From contig JADHLS010000012.1 of assembly GCA_016780605.1 (NCBI GenBank), positions 1 to 18,790 on the forward strand: 18,790 bases of DNA, given 5' to 3'. The notes under the pieces were generated by a model that did not search any database, had not been told where the DNA came from, and was given only the letters and a program-made list of their open reading frames with translations. Made by a program: the position numbers and the translations under genes. Position 1 is the stretch's first letter. Each line of letters begins with the position of its first letter. This DNA comes from Reyranella sp. (GTDB taxonomy: Bacteria; Pseudomonadota; Alphaproteobacteria; Reyranellales; Reyranellaceae). Positions 7,777-16,029 of this stretch are shown piece after piece.

Positions 7777-8769
7777 TCAGCCGCCCGTGACGCTCATGTG
7801 ACGCGGCACGGCGGGACCGGTGTGGCGGCGGTCGATGATGAAGTCGTGGCCCTTGGGCTTGCGCGCGATCGCCTCGGTGATGGCGCGGTCGAGGACCTCG
7901 TCGCTCTCCGACGCGCGCAGCGGCGCCCGCAAATCGGCCGCATCCACCTGGCCCAGGCACATATAGAGCGTGCCGGTGCAGGTAAGGCGCACGCGATTGC
8001 AGCTTTCGCAGAAATTGTGGGTGAGCGGCGTGATGAAGCCGAGCCGTCCGCCGGTTTCCTCGACCGTGAAGTAGCGCGCCGGTCCGCCGGTGCGATAGTC
8101 GGTCTCTGAAAGGGTGAACTGCTTGGCGATCTCGGCCCGCGCCAGCGACAGCGGCAGGTACTGGTCGAGCCGAGTGGCATCGCCGATCTCGCCCATTGGC
8201 ATGACCTCGATCAAGGTCAGGTCCATGTCGCGGCCGTGGGTCCAGCGGATCAGGTCACCGAACTCGCCGTCGTTGACGCCGCGCAGCGCCACGGCGTTGA
8301 TCTTGATCTTGAGGCCGGCGTCCTGCGCCGCATCCAGCCCGCGCATCACCTGGTCGAGGTCGCCCCAGCGCGTCAGCTCGCGGAACTTCTCCCTGTCGAG
8401 CGTGTCGATCGACACGTTGAGCCGCTTCACGCCCGCCGCCGCCAGGTCCCTGGCGTGTTTGGCGAGCTGGCTGCCGTTGGTGGTGAGGGTGAGCTCCTCC
8501 AGCGCGCCGCTGTCGAGATGGCGGCCGAGCCCGCGGATCAGCGACATCACGTTCTTGCGCACCAGGGGCTCGCCGCCGGTCAGCCTGAGTTTCTTGACGC
8601 CGCGACGCACGAAGGCGGTGCACAGCCGCTCGAGCTCCTCCAGCGACAGCACTTCCGCCTTGGGCAGGAAGGTCATGTCCTCGGCCATGCAGTAGACGCA
8701 GCGGAAGTCGCAGCGGTCCGTCACCGAGACGCGCAGGTAGCTAATGTGGCGGCCAAACGGGTCGATCAT
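7777..8769 (-). CDS. moaA: GTP 3',8-cyclase MoaA (molybdenum cofactor biosynthesis)
   Basis: A 330-residue radical-SAM enzyme that converts GTP to 3',8-cyclo-GTP, the first step of molybdopterin synthesis. The N-terminal cluster motif is Cys20-x3-Cys24-x2-Cys27 ([12 protein letters not shown]), GGEP is at 65-68, the C-terminal cluster is Cys254-x2-Cys257-x13-Cys271, and the chain ends in the essential GG (329-330). All key residues are present and the length is normal. The ATG at 8769 is chosen for its AGGA ribosome site and the conserved [18 protein letters not shown] opening; the frame stays open upstream through the DUF2252 gene but without likeness. It lies 11 bases after the DUF2252 stop and so appears to be the last gene of the exonuclease-ligase-DUF2252 operon. 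No other moa gene is in the window. Confidence 0.97.
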   Translation of the reverse strand: MIDPFGRHISYLRVSVTDRCDFRCVYCMAEDMTFLPKAEVLSLEELERLCTAFVRRGVKKLRLTGGEPLVRKNVMSLIRGLGRHLDSGALEELTLTTNGSQLAKHARDLAAAGVKRLNVSIDTLDREKFRELTRWGDLDQVMRGLDAAQDAGLKIKINAVALRGVNDGEFGDLIRWTHGRDMDLTLIEVMPMGEIGDATRLDQYLPLSLARAEIAKQFTLSETDYRTGGPARYFTVEETGGRLGFITPLTHNFCESCNRVRLTCTGTLYMCLGQVDAADLRAPLRASESDEVLDRAITEAIARKPKGHDFIIDRRHTGPAVPRHMSVTGG

Positions 8770-8780
8770 CGTCCTGTAAT

Positions 8781-10208
8781 CTAGGATGCCTTGGCCGGCT
8801 TTTCGACCCCAAACGGCGAAGGGGAACCGGCCTTTCGGCTCGGCAAACGCCCGCTTTTCAAGGCTTTCAGCAGGGCGGAATGGTCTTTTTCGGTCTGTCG
8901 CGCATAGCCGACGGCGAAGGTGCCGATCGCCTCGTCGAACGCCTCGCTGGAGCCGAGATAGGCCGACATCACGACCGCGTCCGCGGTGCGGGCATGCGCC
9001 CGTGCCAGCACCTCGCCGCAAGTCTCGGCATAGCGGCGCCAGTTGCGGGCCGACATGCCCTCGACCCGCGGGCTCACCTTGGCGTCGCGCAGCTGGCGCA
9101 CGTAGAGATGCCGGCCGGTGGGACCGGTGGCGAAGCCCAGCAGGATGTCGCTCGCCGCCTGCAGCAGCCGCTGGCCGCGCACCACGCGCTCGCCGTGATG
9201 GGCGTAGGGGCTGGGCGCGGTGAAGGCCTCCAGCACCGAGTGCGTCGCCTCCTTGAACTGCAGGTGCAGCGCCTCGCCATCGCCCGACACCATCAAGATG
9301 ACGCCGCAGAGCGTGCCGACAGCGCCCACGCCCACCACCTTGTAGGCGGCATCGGCAAAGCGATAGCGCGCCAGCAGCGTGCGGCGCGACGGCGTCAGCG
9401 AGGCGGCGTAGTCGACCAGCATGGCCCGCAGCCTGCCTTCGAAGGCGGCCAGTTCGGCGCGCGGCGGATGGAAGACGCCATGCTCGGGGTCGTCCTCGAT
9501 GCGATGCACGCCGCCGCTGCGGCGGTGGGTGACGGGTGCGATCTCGATCGGATGGGTGCGCGCGTTCTGGGCCTTGCGCATGGCGCGTTCGTCGATGCCG
9601 ACCTGCTCGGCCGCGACCCGGCGGTCGAGCTCGAGCCCGAGGTACCAGGCATCGAGCACCGTCAGCCCGGCGACCGAGGCCATGGTGCGGCGATAGCTGC
9701 GCGCCACGATGCCGGCGAGTTCGGCCCGCGCCGGCTTGTCGAGCTGGCCGAGCGTGGCCACGGCGAAGCTCGCGGCCAGGCGCTTGACGTCCCACTCCCA
9801 GGGCGCCACTGCGGTCTCGTCGAAATCGTTGATGTCGAACACCAGCCGCCGCTCCGGCGTGGCGAAGCCGCCGAAGTTCAGGCAGTGACAGTCGCCGGCG
9901 GCCTGCACGAGCAGACCGCTCGATTGCGTGCCGGCGAGGTCGGCCGCCATGACGGCGGCGGCGCCACGCAGGAAGGTGAAGGGCGTGGCCTTCATGCGCG
10001 CATAGCGTTCGGGCAGCAGATCGGGCAGTCGCGACTTGCCCTGCTCGATCAGGATATCGATCGGGTCGCGCCGGTTGGCCGGCGCCTTCCAGGCGGCGTG
10101 ATGCCGGCGCGGCAGGTGCTCGCGCAGGGCGCGGCCGTGCTGGACGCGCTCCTTGATCGGCCGGATGTGGGTTTGCGGCGGCAGAGCGCCGGGCGAGTGC
10201 TCAACCAT
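8781..10208 (-). CDS. DUF2252 family protein, kinase-like motifs in permuted order
   Basis: A 475-residue protein of unknown function, matching DUF2252 in length and motifs. [14 protein letters not shown] (77-90), GDCHCLNFG (105-113), FDINDFDET (124-132) and [11 protein letters not shown] (137-147) are the conserved core. GDxHxxNFG and the following Asp-rich FDINDFDE resemble the catalytic loop and metal-binding Asp of aminoglycoside phosphotransferase-like kinases. A Gly-rich [16 protein letters not shown] (291-306) followed by LQFKEA (316-321) resembles the ATP-binding glycine loop and lysine, but comes after the catalytic motifs. Start ATG 10208 lies 7 bases after the ligase stop, with a weak ribosome site, so translation may be coupled. 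It is cytosolic by sequence, with no signal peptide or membrane helix. Substrate unknown; kinase-like activity is inference. Confidence 0.85.
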   Translation of the reverse strand: MVEHSPGALPPQTHIRPIKERVQHGRALREHLPRRHHAAWKAPANRRDPIDILIEQGKSRLPDLLPERYARMKATPFTFLRGAAAVMAADLAGTQSSGLLVQAAGDCHCLNFGGFATPERRLVFDINDFDETAVAPWEWDVKRLAASFAVATLGQLDKPARAELAGIVARSYRRTMASVAGLTVLDAWYLGLELDRRVAAEQVGIDERAMRKAQNARTHPIEIAPVTHRRSGGVHRIEDDPEHGVFHPPRAELAAFEGRLRAMLVDYAASLTPSRRTLLARYRFADAAYKVVGVGAVGTLCGVILMVSGDGEALHLQFKEATHSVLEAFTAPSPYAHHGERVVRGQRLLQAASDILLGFATGPTGRHLYVRQLRDAKVSPRVEGMSARNWRRYAETCGEVLARAHARTADAVVMSAYLGSSEAFDEAIGTFAVGYARQTEKDHSALLKALKSGRLPSRKAGSPSPFGVEKPAKAS

Positions 10209-10215
10209 CGGTAAG

Positions 10216-11793
10216 TCATGGCATGAGACGGACAAGGCTGTCGATAGTATCCGCCTCGGCGGCTGGTTTATCAGTCCGTATGCGATTGATCCGGGGGAAG
10301 CGCATGGCGACGCCGGACTTGTGACGGGTCGAGCGGGCGATGCCGTCAAAGGCGATCTCCAGCACCAGCTCGGGGGCGACTTCGCGGACCGGCCCGAACC
10401 GGTTGGTGGTGTGGTCGCGCACCCATTTGTCGAGCCAGCGCAGCTCCTCGTCGGTGAAGCCGAAATAGGCCTTGCCGACCGGCGCCAGCTCGCGCTTGCC
10501 GTCGGCCTCGCGCCAGCAGCCGAACGTGTAGTCGGAATAAAACGAGCTGCGCTTGCCGTGGCCGCGCTGGGCGTACATCAGCACGCAGTCGACCAGCATG
10601 GGATCGCGCTTCCACTTGAACCACGGGCCCTTGGGACGGCCGGCAAGATAGGCGGAGTCGCCGCGCTTCAGCATCAGCCCCTCGATGCCGTCGCTCGTCA
10701 TTTGTTCGCGCAAGGTCGCGAGATGGGCCCAGTCGGTGAAGATGACCAAAGGCGAGACGTCGAAGCGGGCGCGCGGCTTCTCGGCGTTCCACGCCTCCAG
10801 TCGGGCCCGCCGCTGGTCGAAGCTCAGCGCGCGCAGATCCTCGCCCTCGAGCCACAGCACGTCGTAGAGCCGCACATGCGCCGGGTGCTCCTTCAGCATC
10901 TTGGGCGTCACGGCCTTGCGGTTCAGCCGCTGCTGCAGGTCGTTGAATGGCGCCACGGTCTCGTCGCGGCGCACCAGGAGCTCGCCGTCGAACACGCCTT
11001 CGAAGTCGATGGCTTCGATAATGTCGGGGAAGGCGGCCGAGATGTCCTCGCCGGCGCGGCTGTAGAGGCGCTTCACGCCGCCCGAGGCCGCGACCTGGAC
11101 ACGGATGCCATCCCACTTCCACTCGGCGCGGAAGTGCGCGGGATCGAGCGCCTCGAGCTCGGCGCGCTCGATCGGATTGGCGAGCATCGGCGGCAGGAAG
11201 GCGCCGCCGGCGTTGGTGCTGGGTTTGGGCGCGTCGTGCAGCAGCCAGTCGAGCAGCGGCCGGTAGGGCGGGGTGAGGCCGTGCCAGATCTCCTCCACCT
11301 CGTCGACGGACTTGTTGCCGATATTGGCTGCGGCCTGCTTGGCGAGCCGGGCCGACACGCCGACGCGTAGCGCGCCCGTCAGCAACTTCAGAAGCGCCCA
11401 GCGGCCTGTGGCGTCGAGGGCATCCAGCCAGCGCTTGAGGATGGCCGGCGTCTGCATCTTGGTCGCGCGCTGCAGGGTATCGACGACCTCGCCCAGGGTC
11501 GGCGGCGGGCCCGCATCGGGACCGGTCTCCCAGATCAGGGACAGCGTCTCGGCAAGATCGCCGACATAGTCGTACGACCAGTGGAACAGCTCGGGCCCGA
11601 TCTTGTCCTCGCCGAAGCCGCGCAGCAGGGCGGGCTTGGCGGCGGGAAAGTCGAGCCCGCCGGTGAGCGCGGCCAGCGCCCAGCCGCGGTCGGGGTCGGG
11701 GGTCTCACGCAAATAGGTCTCGATCAGGCGCAGCTTGGCGTTGCGCGCCGGCTGGTAGGAGAGCGCATCGAGCAGGGCGGCGAAGGCCTGCAC
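10216..11793 (-). CDS. ATP-dependent DNA ligase of the ligase-associated DNA damage response cluster
   Basis: A 525-residue ligase. Residues 1-190 form a helical DNA-binding N-domain; the nucleotidyltransferase core follows with motif I EWKWDGIRVQ (224-233, catalytic Lys226), a VFDGELLV motif (267-274), DGIEGLMLKR (368-377) and motif V WFKWKRD (391-397); an OB-fold ends the chain. It seals DNA nicks through a Lys-AMP intermediate. The family is the one found beside a DEXH helicase and an MBL exonuclease (TIGR04120 type, sometimes called cisplatin damage response ligase). The GTG start at 11793 overlaps the exonuclease stop (TAGTG), and GAGGAGG lies 8 bases upstream inside the exonuclease gene. 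This start gives the family's usual MQAFAALLDAL opening. The frame runs open far upstream but only as antisense of no family likeness. Confidence 0.96.
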   Translation of the reverse strand: MQAFAALLDALSYQPARNAKLRLIETYLRETPDPDRGWALAALTGGLDFPAAKPALLRGFGEDKIGPELFHWSYDYVGDLAETLSLIWETGPDAGPPPTLGEVVDTLQRATKMQTPAILKRWLDALDATGRWALLKLLTGALRVGVSARLAKQAAANIGNKSVDEVEEIWHGLTPPYRPLLDWLLHDAPKPSTNAGGAFLPPMLANPIERAELEALDPAHFRAEWKWDGIRVQVAASGGVKRLYSRAGEDISAAFPDIIEAIDFEGVFDGELLVRRDETVAPFNDLQQRLNRKAVTPKMLKEHPAHVRLYDVLWLEGEDLRALSFDQRRARLEAWNAEKPRARFDVSPLVIFTDWAHLATLREQMTSDGIEGLMLKRGDSAYLAGRPKGPWFKWKRDPMLVDCVLMYAQRGHGKRSSFYSDYTFGCWREADGKRELAPVGKAYFGFTDEELRWLDKWVRDHTTNRFGPVREVAPELVLEIAFDGIARSTRHKSGVAMRFPRINRIRTDKPAAEADTIDSLVRLMP

Positions 11794-12809
11794 TAGCCGT
11801 CCTCCTCGTCGCGGCCGGCAAGATGCAGCGCCTCGGCATCGATGCCGATCGAGCGCGCCATGTGCACCAGCGCCTCCTCGCGGCCGTGCGTCACCCAGAC
11901 CTTGGGCGCGCCGACGTCCTTCAGCGTCTGGCAGAGCTCGCCCCAGTCGGCGTGGTCGGAGATCACCAGCGGCAACTCGGCGCCGCTCTGGCGGGCGCGG
12001 GCGCGCACACGCATCCAGCCCGAGCACACCGCCGGCACCGGATCGGCGAAGCGCCGTGACCAGCGGTCGGCCAGGGCCGACGGCGGGCAGAGCACGATGG
12101 CGCCGCGGAAGGTCTCCAGGATGGCATCGCCGACATGGGCGATGTCGCCGAGATCGACGCCCTGCTCCTGGTAGAGCTTGCAGAGGGCCATGAGGCCGCC
12201 ATGCAACCAGATGCGCTTGTCCCAGCCGGCGGCGCGCAACAGCCTGATGACGCGCTGGCACTTGCCCAGCGCATAGACTCCCACCAGATGAGTCCGTTCG
12301 GGAAAGGTCGCGACCGAGCGCAGAAGCTTGCCGATCTCGCCCATGTCGGAGGGATGGTGGAACACCGGCAGTGCGAACGTCGCCTCGGTGATGAAAACAT
12401 CGCAGGGGATCGGCTCGAAGGGCGGGCAGGTCGGGTCGGGCCGGCGCTTGAAGTCGCCCGACACGACGATGCGCTGGCCCCGATATGCGAGCACTGCTTG
12501 CGCGGAACCGAGAATATGACCGGCGGGTGCGAGCTCGACATCGACCTCGCCGATCTGCACGCTTTCGCCATATTTCAGCGGCTGCTGCTGGGTATCAGGC
12601 ATATCCTCGAAACGCGCGCGCATGATGGCGAGCGTCTCGGGCGTGGCGAGGGCGGCGCGATGGCCGGGGCGGGCATGGTCGCCATGTCCGTGGGTGATCA
12701 CCGCCCGCGGCACGGCGACCGCCGGGTCGATGTAGAAGTCGCCGGGCTTGCAGTAGAGGCCGCGCGGCGTGGGATAGAGCCAGGAGCGAGGATCGAGCGT
12801 GTCGGTCAT
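11793..12809 (-). CDS. Ligase-associated DNA damage response exonuclease (MBL/beta-CASP fold)
   Basis: A 338-residue metallo-beta-lactamase nuclease. Metal ligands are visible: HGHGDH (40-45), His98 in AGHILGS, Asp119 in VVSGDFKR and His286 in ISDHAD, with a late THGR at 307-310. The beta-CASP region lies between about 150 and 280. Family members (TIGR04122 type) are Mn-dependent nucleases that travel with the ligase and the Lhr-like helicase. The opening WLYPTPRGLYCKPGDFYIDP is characteristic. Start ATG 12809 lies on the minus strand only 28 bases from the best helicase start on the plus strand; no strong ribosome site is seen. Its stop overlaps the ligase start by one base, so the pair is translationally coupled. 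It is the first gene of the operon leading to moaA. Confidence 0.95.
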   Translation of the reverse strand: MTDTLDPRSWLYPTPRGLYCKPGDFYIDPAVAVPRAVITHGHGDHARPGHRAALATPETLAIMRARFEDMPDTQQQPLKYGESVQIGEVDVELAPAGHILGSAQAVLAYRGQRIVVSGDFKRRPDPTCPPFEPIPCDVFITEATFALPVFHHPSDMGEIGKLLRSVATFPERTHLVGVYALGKCQRVIRLLRAAGWDKRIWLHGGLMALCKLYQEQGVDLGDIAHVGDAILETFRGAIVLCPPSALADRWSRRFADPVPAVCSGWMRVRARARQSGAELPLVISDHADWGELCQTLKDVGAPKVWVTHGREEALVHMARSIGIDAEALHLAGRDEEDG

Positions 12810-12837
12810 TGAAGCTGATGCATCCTACCGGCGAGAT

Positions 12838-15279
12838 ATGGGTCTTCCCGACCTGTTTTCACGCTGGTTCGAAAGCCGCGGATGGGCGCCGCGGCCGCAC
12901 CAGCTCGCCCTGATCGACCTCGCCCGACAGGACAAGAGCGCGCTGCTGATCGCACCGACCGGTGGCGGCAAGACCCTGGCTGGGTTCCTGCCCTCGCTGA
13001 TCGAGCTCACCGAGCGGCGTCTGGCGGGCAAGGATCTCGCCCACAAGAAGGGCAAGGGCGAGCTGCACACGCTCTACATCTCGCCTCTGAAGGCGCTGGC
13101 CACGGACATCCGCCGCAACCTCGAGATGCCGATCGCCGAGATGGCGCTGCCGGTGCGCGCCGAAAGCCGGACGGGCGATACGCCACAGAGCCGGCGCCTG
13201 CGCCAGCGCGAGCGGCCGCCCGATCTCCTGATGACGACGCCGGAATCGCTGGCGCTGCTGCTCTCCTACCCGGATGCGGCCGAGTTCTTCGCCAGCCTCA
13301 AATGCGTGATCATCGACGAGCTGCATTCCTTCGCCACCAGCAAGCGCGGCCATCACCTGGCGCTTTGCCTGGCGCGTGTCGCCACCCTGGCGCCGCACGT
13401 CCGATTCGTCGGCCTCTCGGCCACTGTCGCCGATCCGCCGGAGCTGGCGCAGTTCCTGGCCGTCAAGGACGAGGTCGAGATCGTGCTGGGCGAGCCCGGC
13501 GCGCAGCCGGTCGTCTCGATCATCGATGCCCAGGAGCGCCTGCCGTGGGGCGGTCACATGGGCCATCACGCCGTGCCCGAGGTCTACAACATCATCCGCC
13601 AGCACAAGACCTCGATCGTGTTCGTGAACACGCGCGCCCAGGCCGAGCTGGTGTTCGACCGGCTGTGGCGCATCAACGAGGAGAACCTGGCGATCGGCCT
13701 GCATCACGGCTCGCTCGCCGTCGAGCAGCGCCGCAAGGTCGAGGCGGCGATGGCGGCGGGCAAGCTGCGCGCCGTGGTCGCGACCTCCTCGCTCGACCTC
13801 GGCATCGACTGGGGCGATGTCGATCTCGTGATCCAGATGGGCGCGCCCAAGGGTGTGAGCCGCCTGATGCAGCGGATCGGCCGCGCCAATCACCGGCTTG
13901 ACGAGCCCAGCCGCGCCATGATCGCGCCGGCCAATCGCTTCGAGGTGCTGGAGTCGCTGGCTGCACTGGAGGCCGTCGAGGCGCGCGAGCTCGACGGCGA
14001 TCCGCCGCGACCTCCGTGTCTCGACGTGCTGGCCCAGCACATCGTCGGCTGCGCCTGCGCCCAGCCGATCGACCGGGACCAGCTCTACGAGGAAGTGCTG
14101 ACGACGCAGCCCTACCGAGAACTGCCGCGCAAGGACTTCGACGACACGTTCGACTTCGTCGCCACCGGCGGCTATGCGCTGGCGGCCTACGAGCGCTGGC
14201 ATCGGCTGAAGCAGCTGCCCGACGGGCGCTGGATGCTGGCCTCGCCGCTGGTGGCGCGGCAGTTCCGCATGAATGTCGGCACGATCGTCGAGTTGCCGCT
14301 GATCAAGGTGAAGATGAAGCGCGGGCCGATGCTGGGCGAGGTCGAGGAGGCCTTCATCCAGGGCCTGGTGCCGGGCGACACCTTCGTCTTCGGCGGCCGC
14401 CTGCTGCGCTTCGAGGGCGTGAAGGAGCTTGTCGCCCAATGTTCGCCCGCGAGCGGCGGCGATCCCAAGGTGCCGGCTTATGGCGGCGGACGGCTGCCGC
14501 TCTCGACGTTCCTGGCCGAGCGGGTGCGCGGCATCCTGCAGGACCCGTCGCGTCATCCCAAGCTCCCACCCGAGGTCCGTGAATGGTTGCGCGTGCAGCG
14601 CATCCGCTCGACCTTGCCCGCCGGCAACCGGCTGCTGATCGAGGGATTCCCGCGCGGCAGCAAACAGTTCATCGTCGCCTACTGCTTCGAGGGCAGGAAC
14701 GCGCACCAGACGCTGGGCATGCTGCTGACGCGCCGCATGGAGCGCATGGGGCTGAAGCCATTGGGGTTCGTGGCCACCGACTATGTGCTCGGCATCTGGG
14801 GGCTGCGCCCGCCGACCAAGCAACAGCTCGACCAGCTCTTCGACGAGGACATGCTGGGCGACGACCTGGAAGCCTGGATGGACGAATCGACCATGCTGCG
14901 CCGCTCGTTCCGCAACGTCGCGGTGATCGCGGGGCTGATCGAGCGGCGCTTCCCGGGCGAGGAGAAGTCGCGCCGCCAGGTCACCTTCAGCTCGGACCTG
15001 ATCTACGACGCGCTGCGCAAGCACGAGCCCGACCACATCCTCCTGCGCGCTACCCGCCAGGACGCCGCCTGGCAGCTCGCCGACCTGCGCCGCCTGGGTG
15101 AGCTGCTGCGCCGCGTCAAGGGACGCATCGACTACCGAAGGCTCGACCGCATCTCGCCGCTCGCTGTGCCGGTGCTGCTGGAGATTGGCAAGGAACGCGT
15201 ACTCGACGGCACCGCCGAGGACGAGCTGCTCGACATCGCCGCCCAGGAGCTGATCGACGAGGCGACAAGGTTGTCTTGA
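12838..15279 (+). CDS. Ligase-associated Lhr-type DEXH box DNA helicase
   Basis: A superfamily 2 helicase of 813 residues from ATG 12838. Motifs: RPHQ (19-22), Walker A APTGGGKT (39-46), TTPESL (133-138), DELH (160-163), SAT (194-196), VNTRAQAE (263-270), SSLDLGIDWG (317-326) and QRIGRANHR (345-353). A winged-helix and Lhr-core domain fill the rest. It is an ATP-driven 3'-5' DNA translocase of the Lhr-core group (TIGR04121 type), working with the divergent exonuclease and ligase in DNA damage repair. An in-frame GTG at 12799 would add 13 residues and overlap the exonuclease start by 11 bases. I prefer 12838 because MGLPDLFSRWFESRGW resembles the family opening, but the ribosome site is poor for both. 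The stop is embedded in the likely promoter of the toxin-antitoxin genes. Confidence 0.95.
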   Translation: MGLPDLFSRWFESRGWAPRPHQLALIDLARQDKSALLIAPTGGGKTLAGFLPSLIELTERRLAGKDLAHKKGKGELHTLYISPLKALATDIRRNLEMPIAEMALPVRAESRTGDTPQSRRLRQRERPPDLLMTTPESLALLLSYPDAAEFFASLKCVIIDELHSFATSKRGHHLALCLARVATLAPHVRFVGLSATVADPPELAQFLAVKDEVEIVLGEPGAQPVVSIIDAQERLPWGGHMGHHAVPEVYNIIRQHKTSIVFVNTRAQAELVFDRLWRINEENLAIGLHHGSLAVEQRRKVEAAMAAGKLRAVVATSSLDLGIDWGDVDLVIQMGAPKGVSRLMQRIGRANHRLDEPSRAMIAPANRFEVLESLAALEAVEARELDGDPPRPPCLDVLAQHIVGCACAQPIDRDQLYEEVLTTQPYRELPRKDFDDTFDFVATGGYALAAYERWHRLKQLPDGRWMLASPLVARQFRMNVGTIVELPLIKVKMKRGPMLGEVEEAFIQGLVPGDTFVFGGRLLRFEGVKELVAQCSPASGGDPKVPAYGGGRLPLSTFLAERVRGILQDPSRHPKLPPEVREWLRVQRIRSTLPAGNRLLIEGFPRGSKQFIVAYCFEGRNAHQTLGMLLTRRMERMGLKPLGFVATDYVLGIWGLRPPTKQQLDQLFDEDMLGDDLEAWMDESTMLRRSFRNVAVIAGLIERRFPGEEKSRRQVTFSSDLIYDALRKHEPDHILLRATRQDAAWQLADLRRLGELLRRVKGRIDYRRLDRISPLAVPVLLEIGKERVLDGTAEDELLDIAAQELIDEATRLS

Positions 15280-15303
15280 GTTCTTGAATTTCCAACCTAT
15301 TTT
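15276..15303 (+). promoter_or_regulatory. Candidate sigma-70 promoter of vapBC
   Basis: TTGAGT (15276-15281) and TATTTT (15298-15303) are 16 bp apart and fit a -35/-10 pair with 4 of 6 matches each. They overlap the helicase stop codon and lie in an AT-rich stretch (about 15280-15340) unlike the GC-rich surroundings. Transcription would start about 30 bases before the antitoxin ATG. Confidence 0.45.
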
Positions 15304-15328
15304 CATTATGTCACTAATGATCTCATCA
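15304..15328. promoter_or_regulatory. Inverted repeats before antitoxin, candidate VapBC operator
   Basis: CATTA (15304-15308) pairs with TAATG (15315-15319), and TGAT (15318-15321) with ATCA (15325-15328). They lie between the likely -10 and the antitoxin start. Antitoxins of this class commonly repress their own operon by binding such palindromes; here that is inferred from position only. Arms are short. Confidence 0.35.
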
Positions 15329-15340
15329 ATGGAGATGACG

Positions 15341-15595
15341 ATGGCCAGCGTCGTGACAATCAATCGTCCCGATGTCGTTGCTCTCATCGAGAAGGCAGCC
15401 GACGAAATGACGGGCGGCAACAAGACCGAGTTGGTTGCGACGGCTGTCCGCCGACTTCTTGCCGAGAACGCGCGGGCACAGTCGTTGTTTGGTGCCCATC
15501 CCGGCTCCGTGAAGGTCCGCCGGGGCGTCGACCTTACGCGGCCGGTACTGGATGACGAAATGGATGCTGAAACCGGGCGCGAGATTCGCCGGTGA
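15341..15595 (+). CDS. vapB: VapB-type antitoxin, Rv0623/PSK transcription-factor family
   Basis: An 84-residue protein with a ribbon-helix-helix-like N-terminus: VVTINRPDVVALIEKAAD, then GGNKTELVATAVRRLLAEN (25-43), the Thr-Glu-containing helix typical of Rv0623-like antitoxins. The acidic C-terminal part (VLDDEMDAETGREIRR) would wrap the toxin's active site. ATG 15341 is chosen because GGAG lies exactly 6 bases upstream; ATG 15335 would sit directly on that GGAG, and the longer open frame from 15284 lies in promoter-like sequence. The stop overlaps the toxin start by 4 bases (GTGA), the normal antitoxin-toxin coupling. It should neutralise the toxin and repress the operon. Confidence 0.85.
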   Translation: MASVVTINRPDVVALIEKAADEMTGGNKTELVATAVRRLLAENARAQSLFGAHPGSVKVRRGVDLTRPVLDDEMDAETGREIRR

Positions 15596-16014
15596 CCGAC
15601 CTGCTGCTCGATACCCACATTGCGTTGTGGCTCGATAGCGGTGACGAGCGACTGGGCGATGCGACACGTCGAACGATCGAAACGGCATGGAAGGAAGGCG
15701 GCCGAATATTCCTCAGTGCTGTGAGCGTGTGGGAAATTGCGATGCTCGTCGATAAGGGCCATATCGAGCTCGACCTGCCGGTGAATGAATGGGCTGATCG
15801 GTTTCTGGGCAGGCCAGGGTTGCAGGCTGTGGCGCTCGATCATGCGACTGCGGCGCGCGCCTATGATCTGCATCACTTGGAGCATCGCGATCCCGCTGAT
15901 CGACTACTCATCGTAAGCGCCATCGGTCTTGCCTGCCCATTTGTGACACATGACGATCGAATCCGGCGGTTTGCCAAGACACGAGGCAGGCAGAATCGAT
16001 TCTCGATCGCGTGA
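15592..16014 (+). CDS. vapC: VapC-type PIN-domain ribonuclease toxin
   Basis: A 140-residue PIN domain, full length for the family. Acidic residues for metal binding are in place: Asp7 in LLLDTHIALW, Glu48 in AVSVWEIA, Asp100/Asp103 in HRDPADRLL, and Asp121/122 in THDDRI. The DTHxALW and SVWEI patterns place it with Sll0205-like PIN toxins, which cut RNA (tRNA or rRNA in studied VapCs) when free of antitoxin. It starts at GTG 15592, overlapping the antitoxin stop. It converges on the LLM oxidoreductase gene with only 15 bases between. All catalytic positions are intact, so it looks functional; the RNA target cannot be told. Confidence 0.93.
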   Translation: MTDLLLDTHIALWLDSGDERLGDATRRTIETAWKEGGRIFLSAVSVWEIAMLVDKGHIELDLPVNEWADRFLGRPGLQAVALDHATAARAYDLHHLEHRDPADRLLIVSAIGLACPFVTHDDRIRRFAKTRGRQNRFSIA

Positions 16015-16029
16015 TCCGATCGCACGAGA

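Noticed and set aside
8770..9795. The moaA frame continues open upstream for 342 codons, suggesting a fusion protein.
   Set aside because: The extension is Arg/Ala/Gly-rich shadow sequence of the DUF2252 gene, and a good ribosome site and conserved MoaA start occur at 8769.
12856..12870. Possible LexA box of the alphaproteobacterial GTTC-N7-GTTC type near the exonuclease/helicase starts.
   Set aside because: Only the second half (GTTC at 12867) matches; the first half reads TTTT, and the site lies inside the helicase coding region.
12859..15885. A 1008-codon open frame on the minus strand, antisense to the helicase and vapBC.
   Set aside because: It mirrors the plus-strand codon pattern of GC-rich genes, has low-complexity Arg/Gln/His/Asp-rich sequence and no recognisable domain, while the plus strand encodes an intact helicase and toxin-antitoxin pair.
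16004..16022. CGATCG-N7-CGATCG hairpin at the end of vapC as a terminator between convergent genes.
   Set aside because: The stem is only 6 bp of a self-complementary hexamer common in this genome style, and no T-run follows on either strand.
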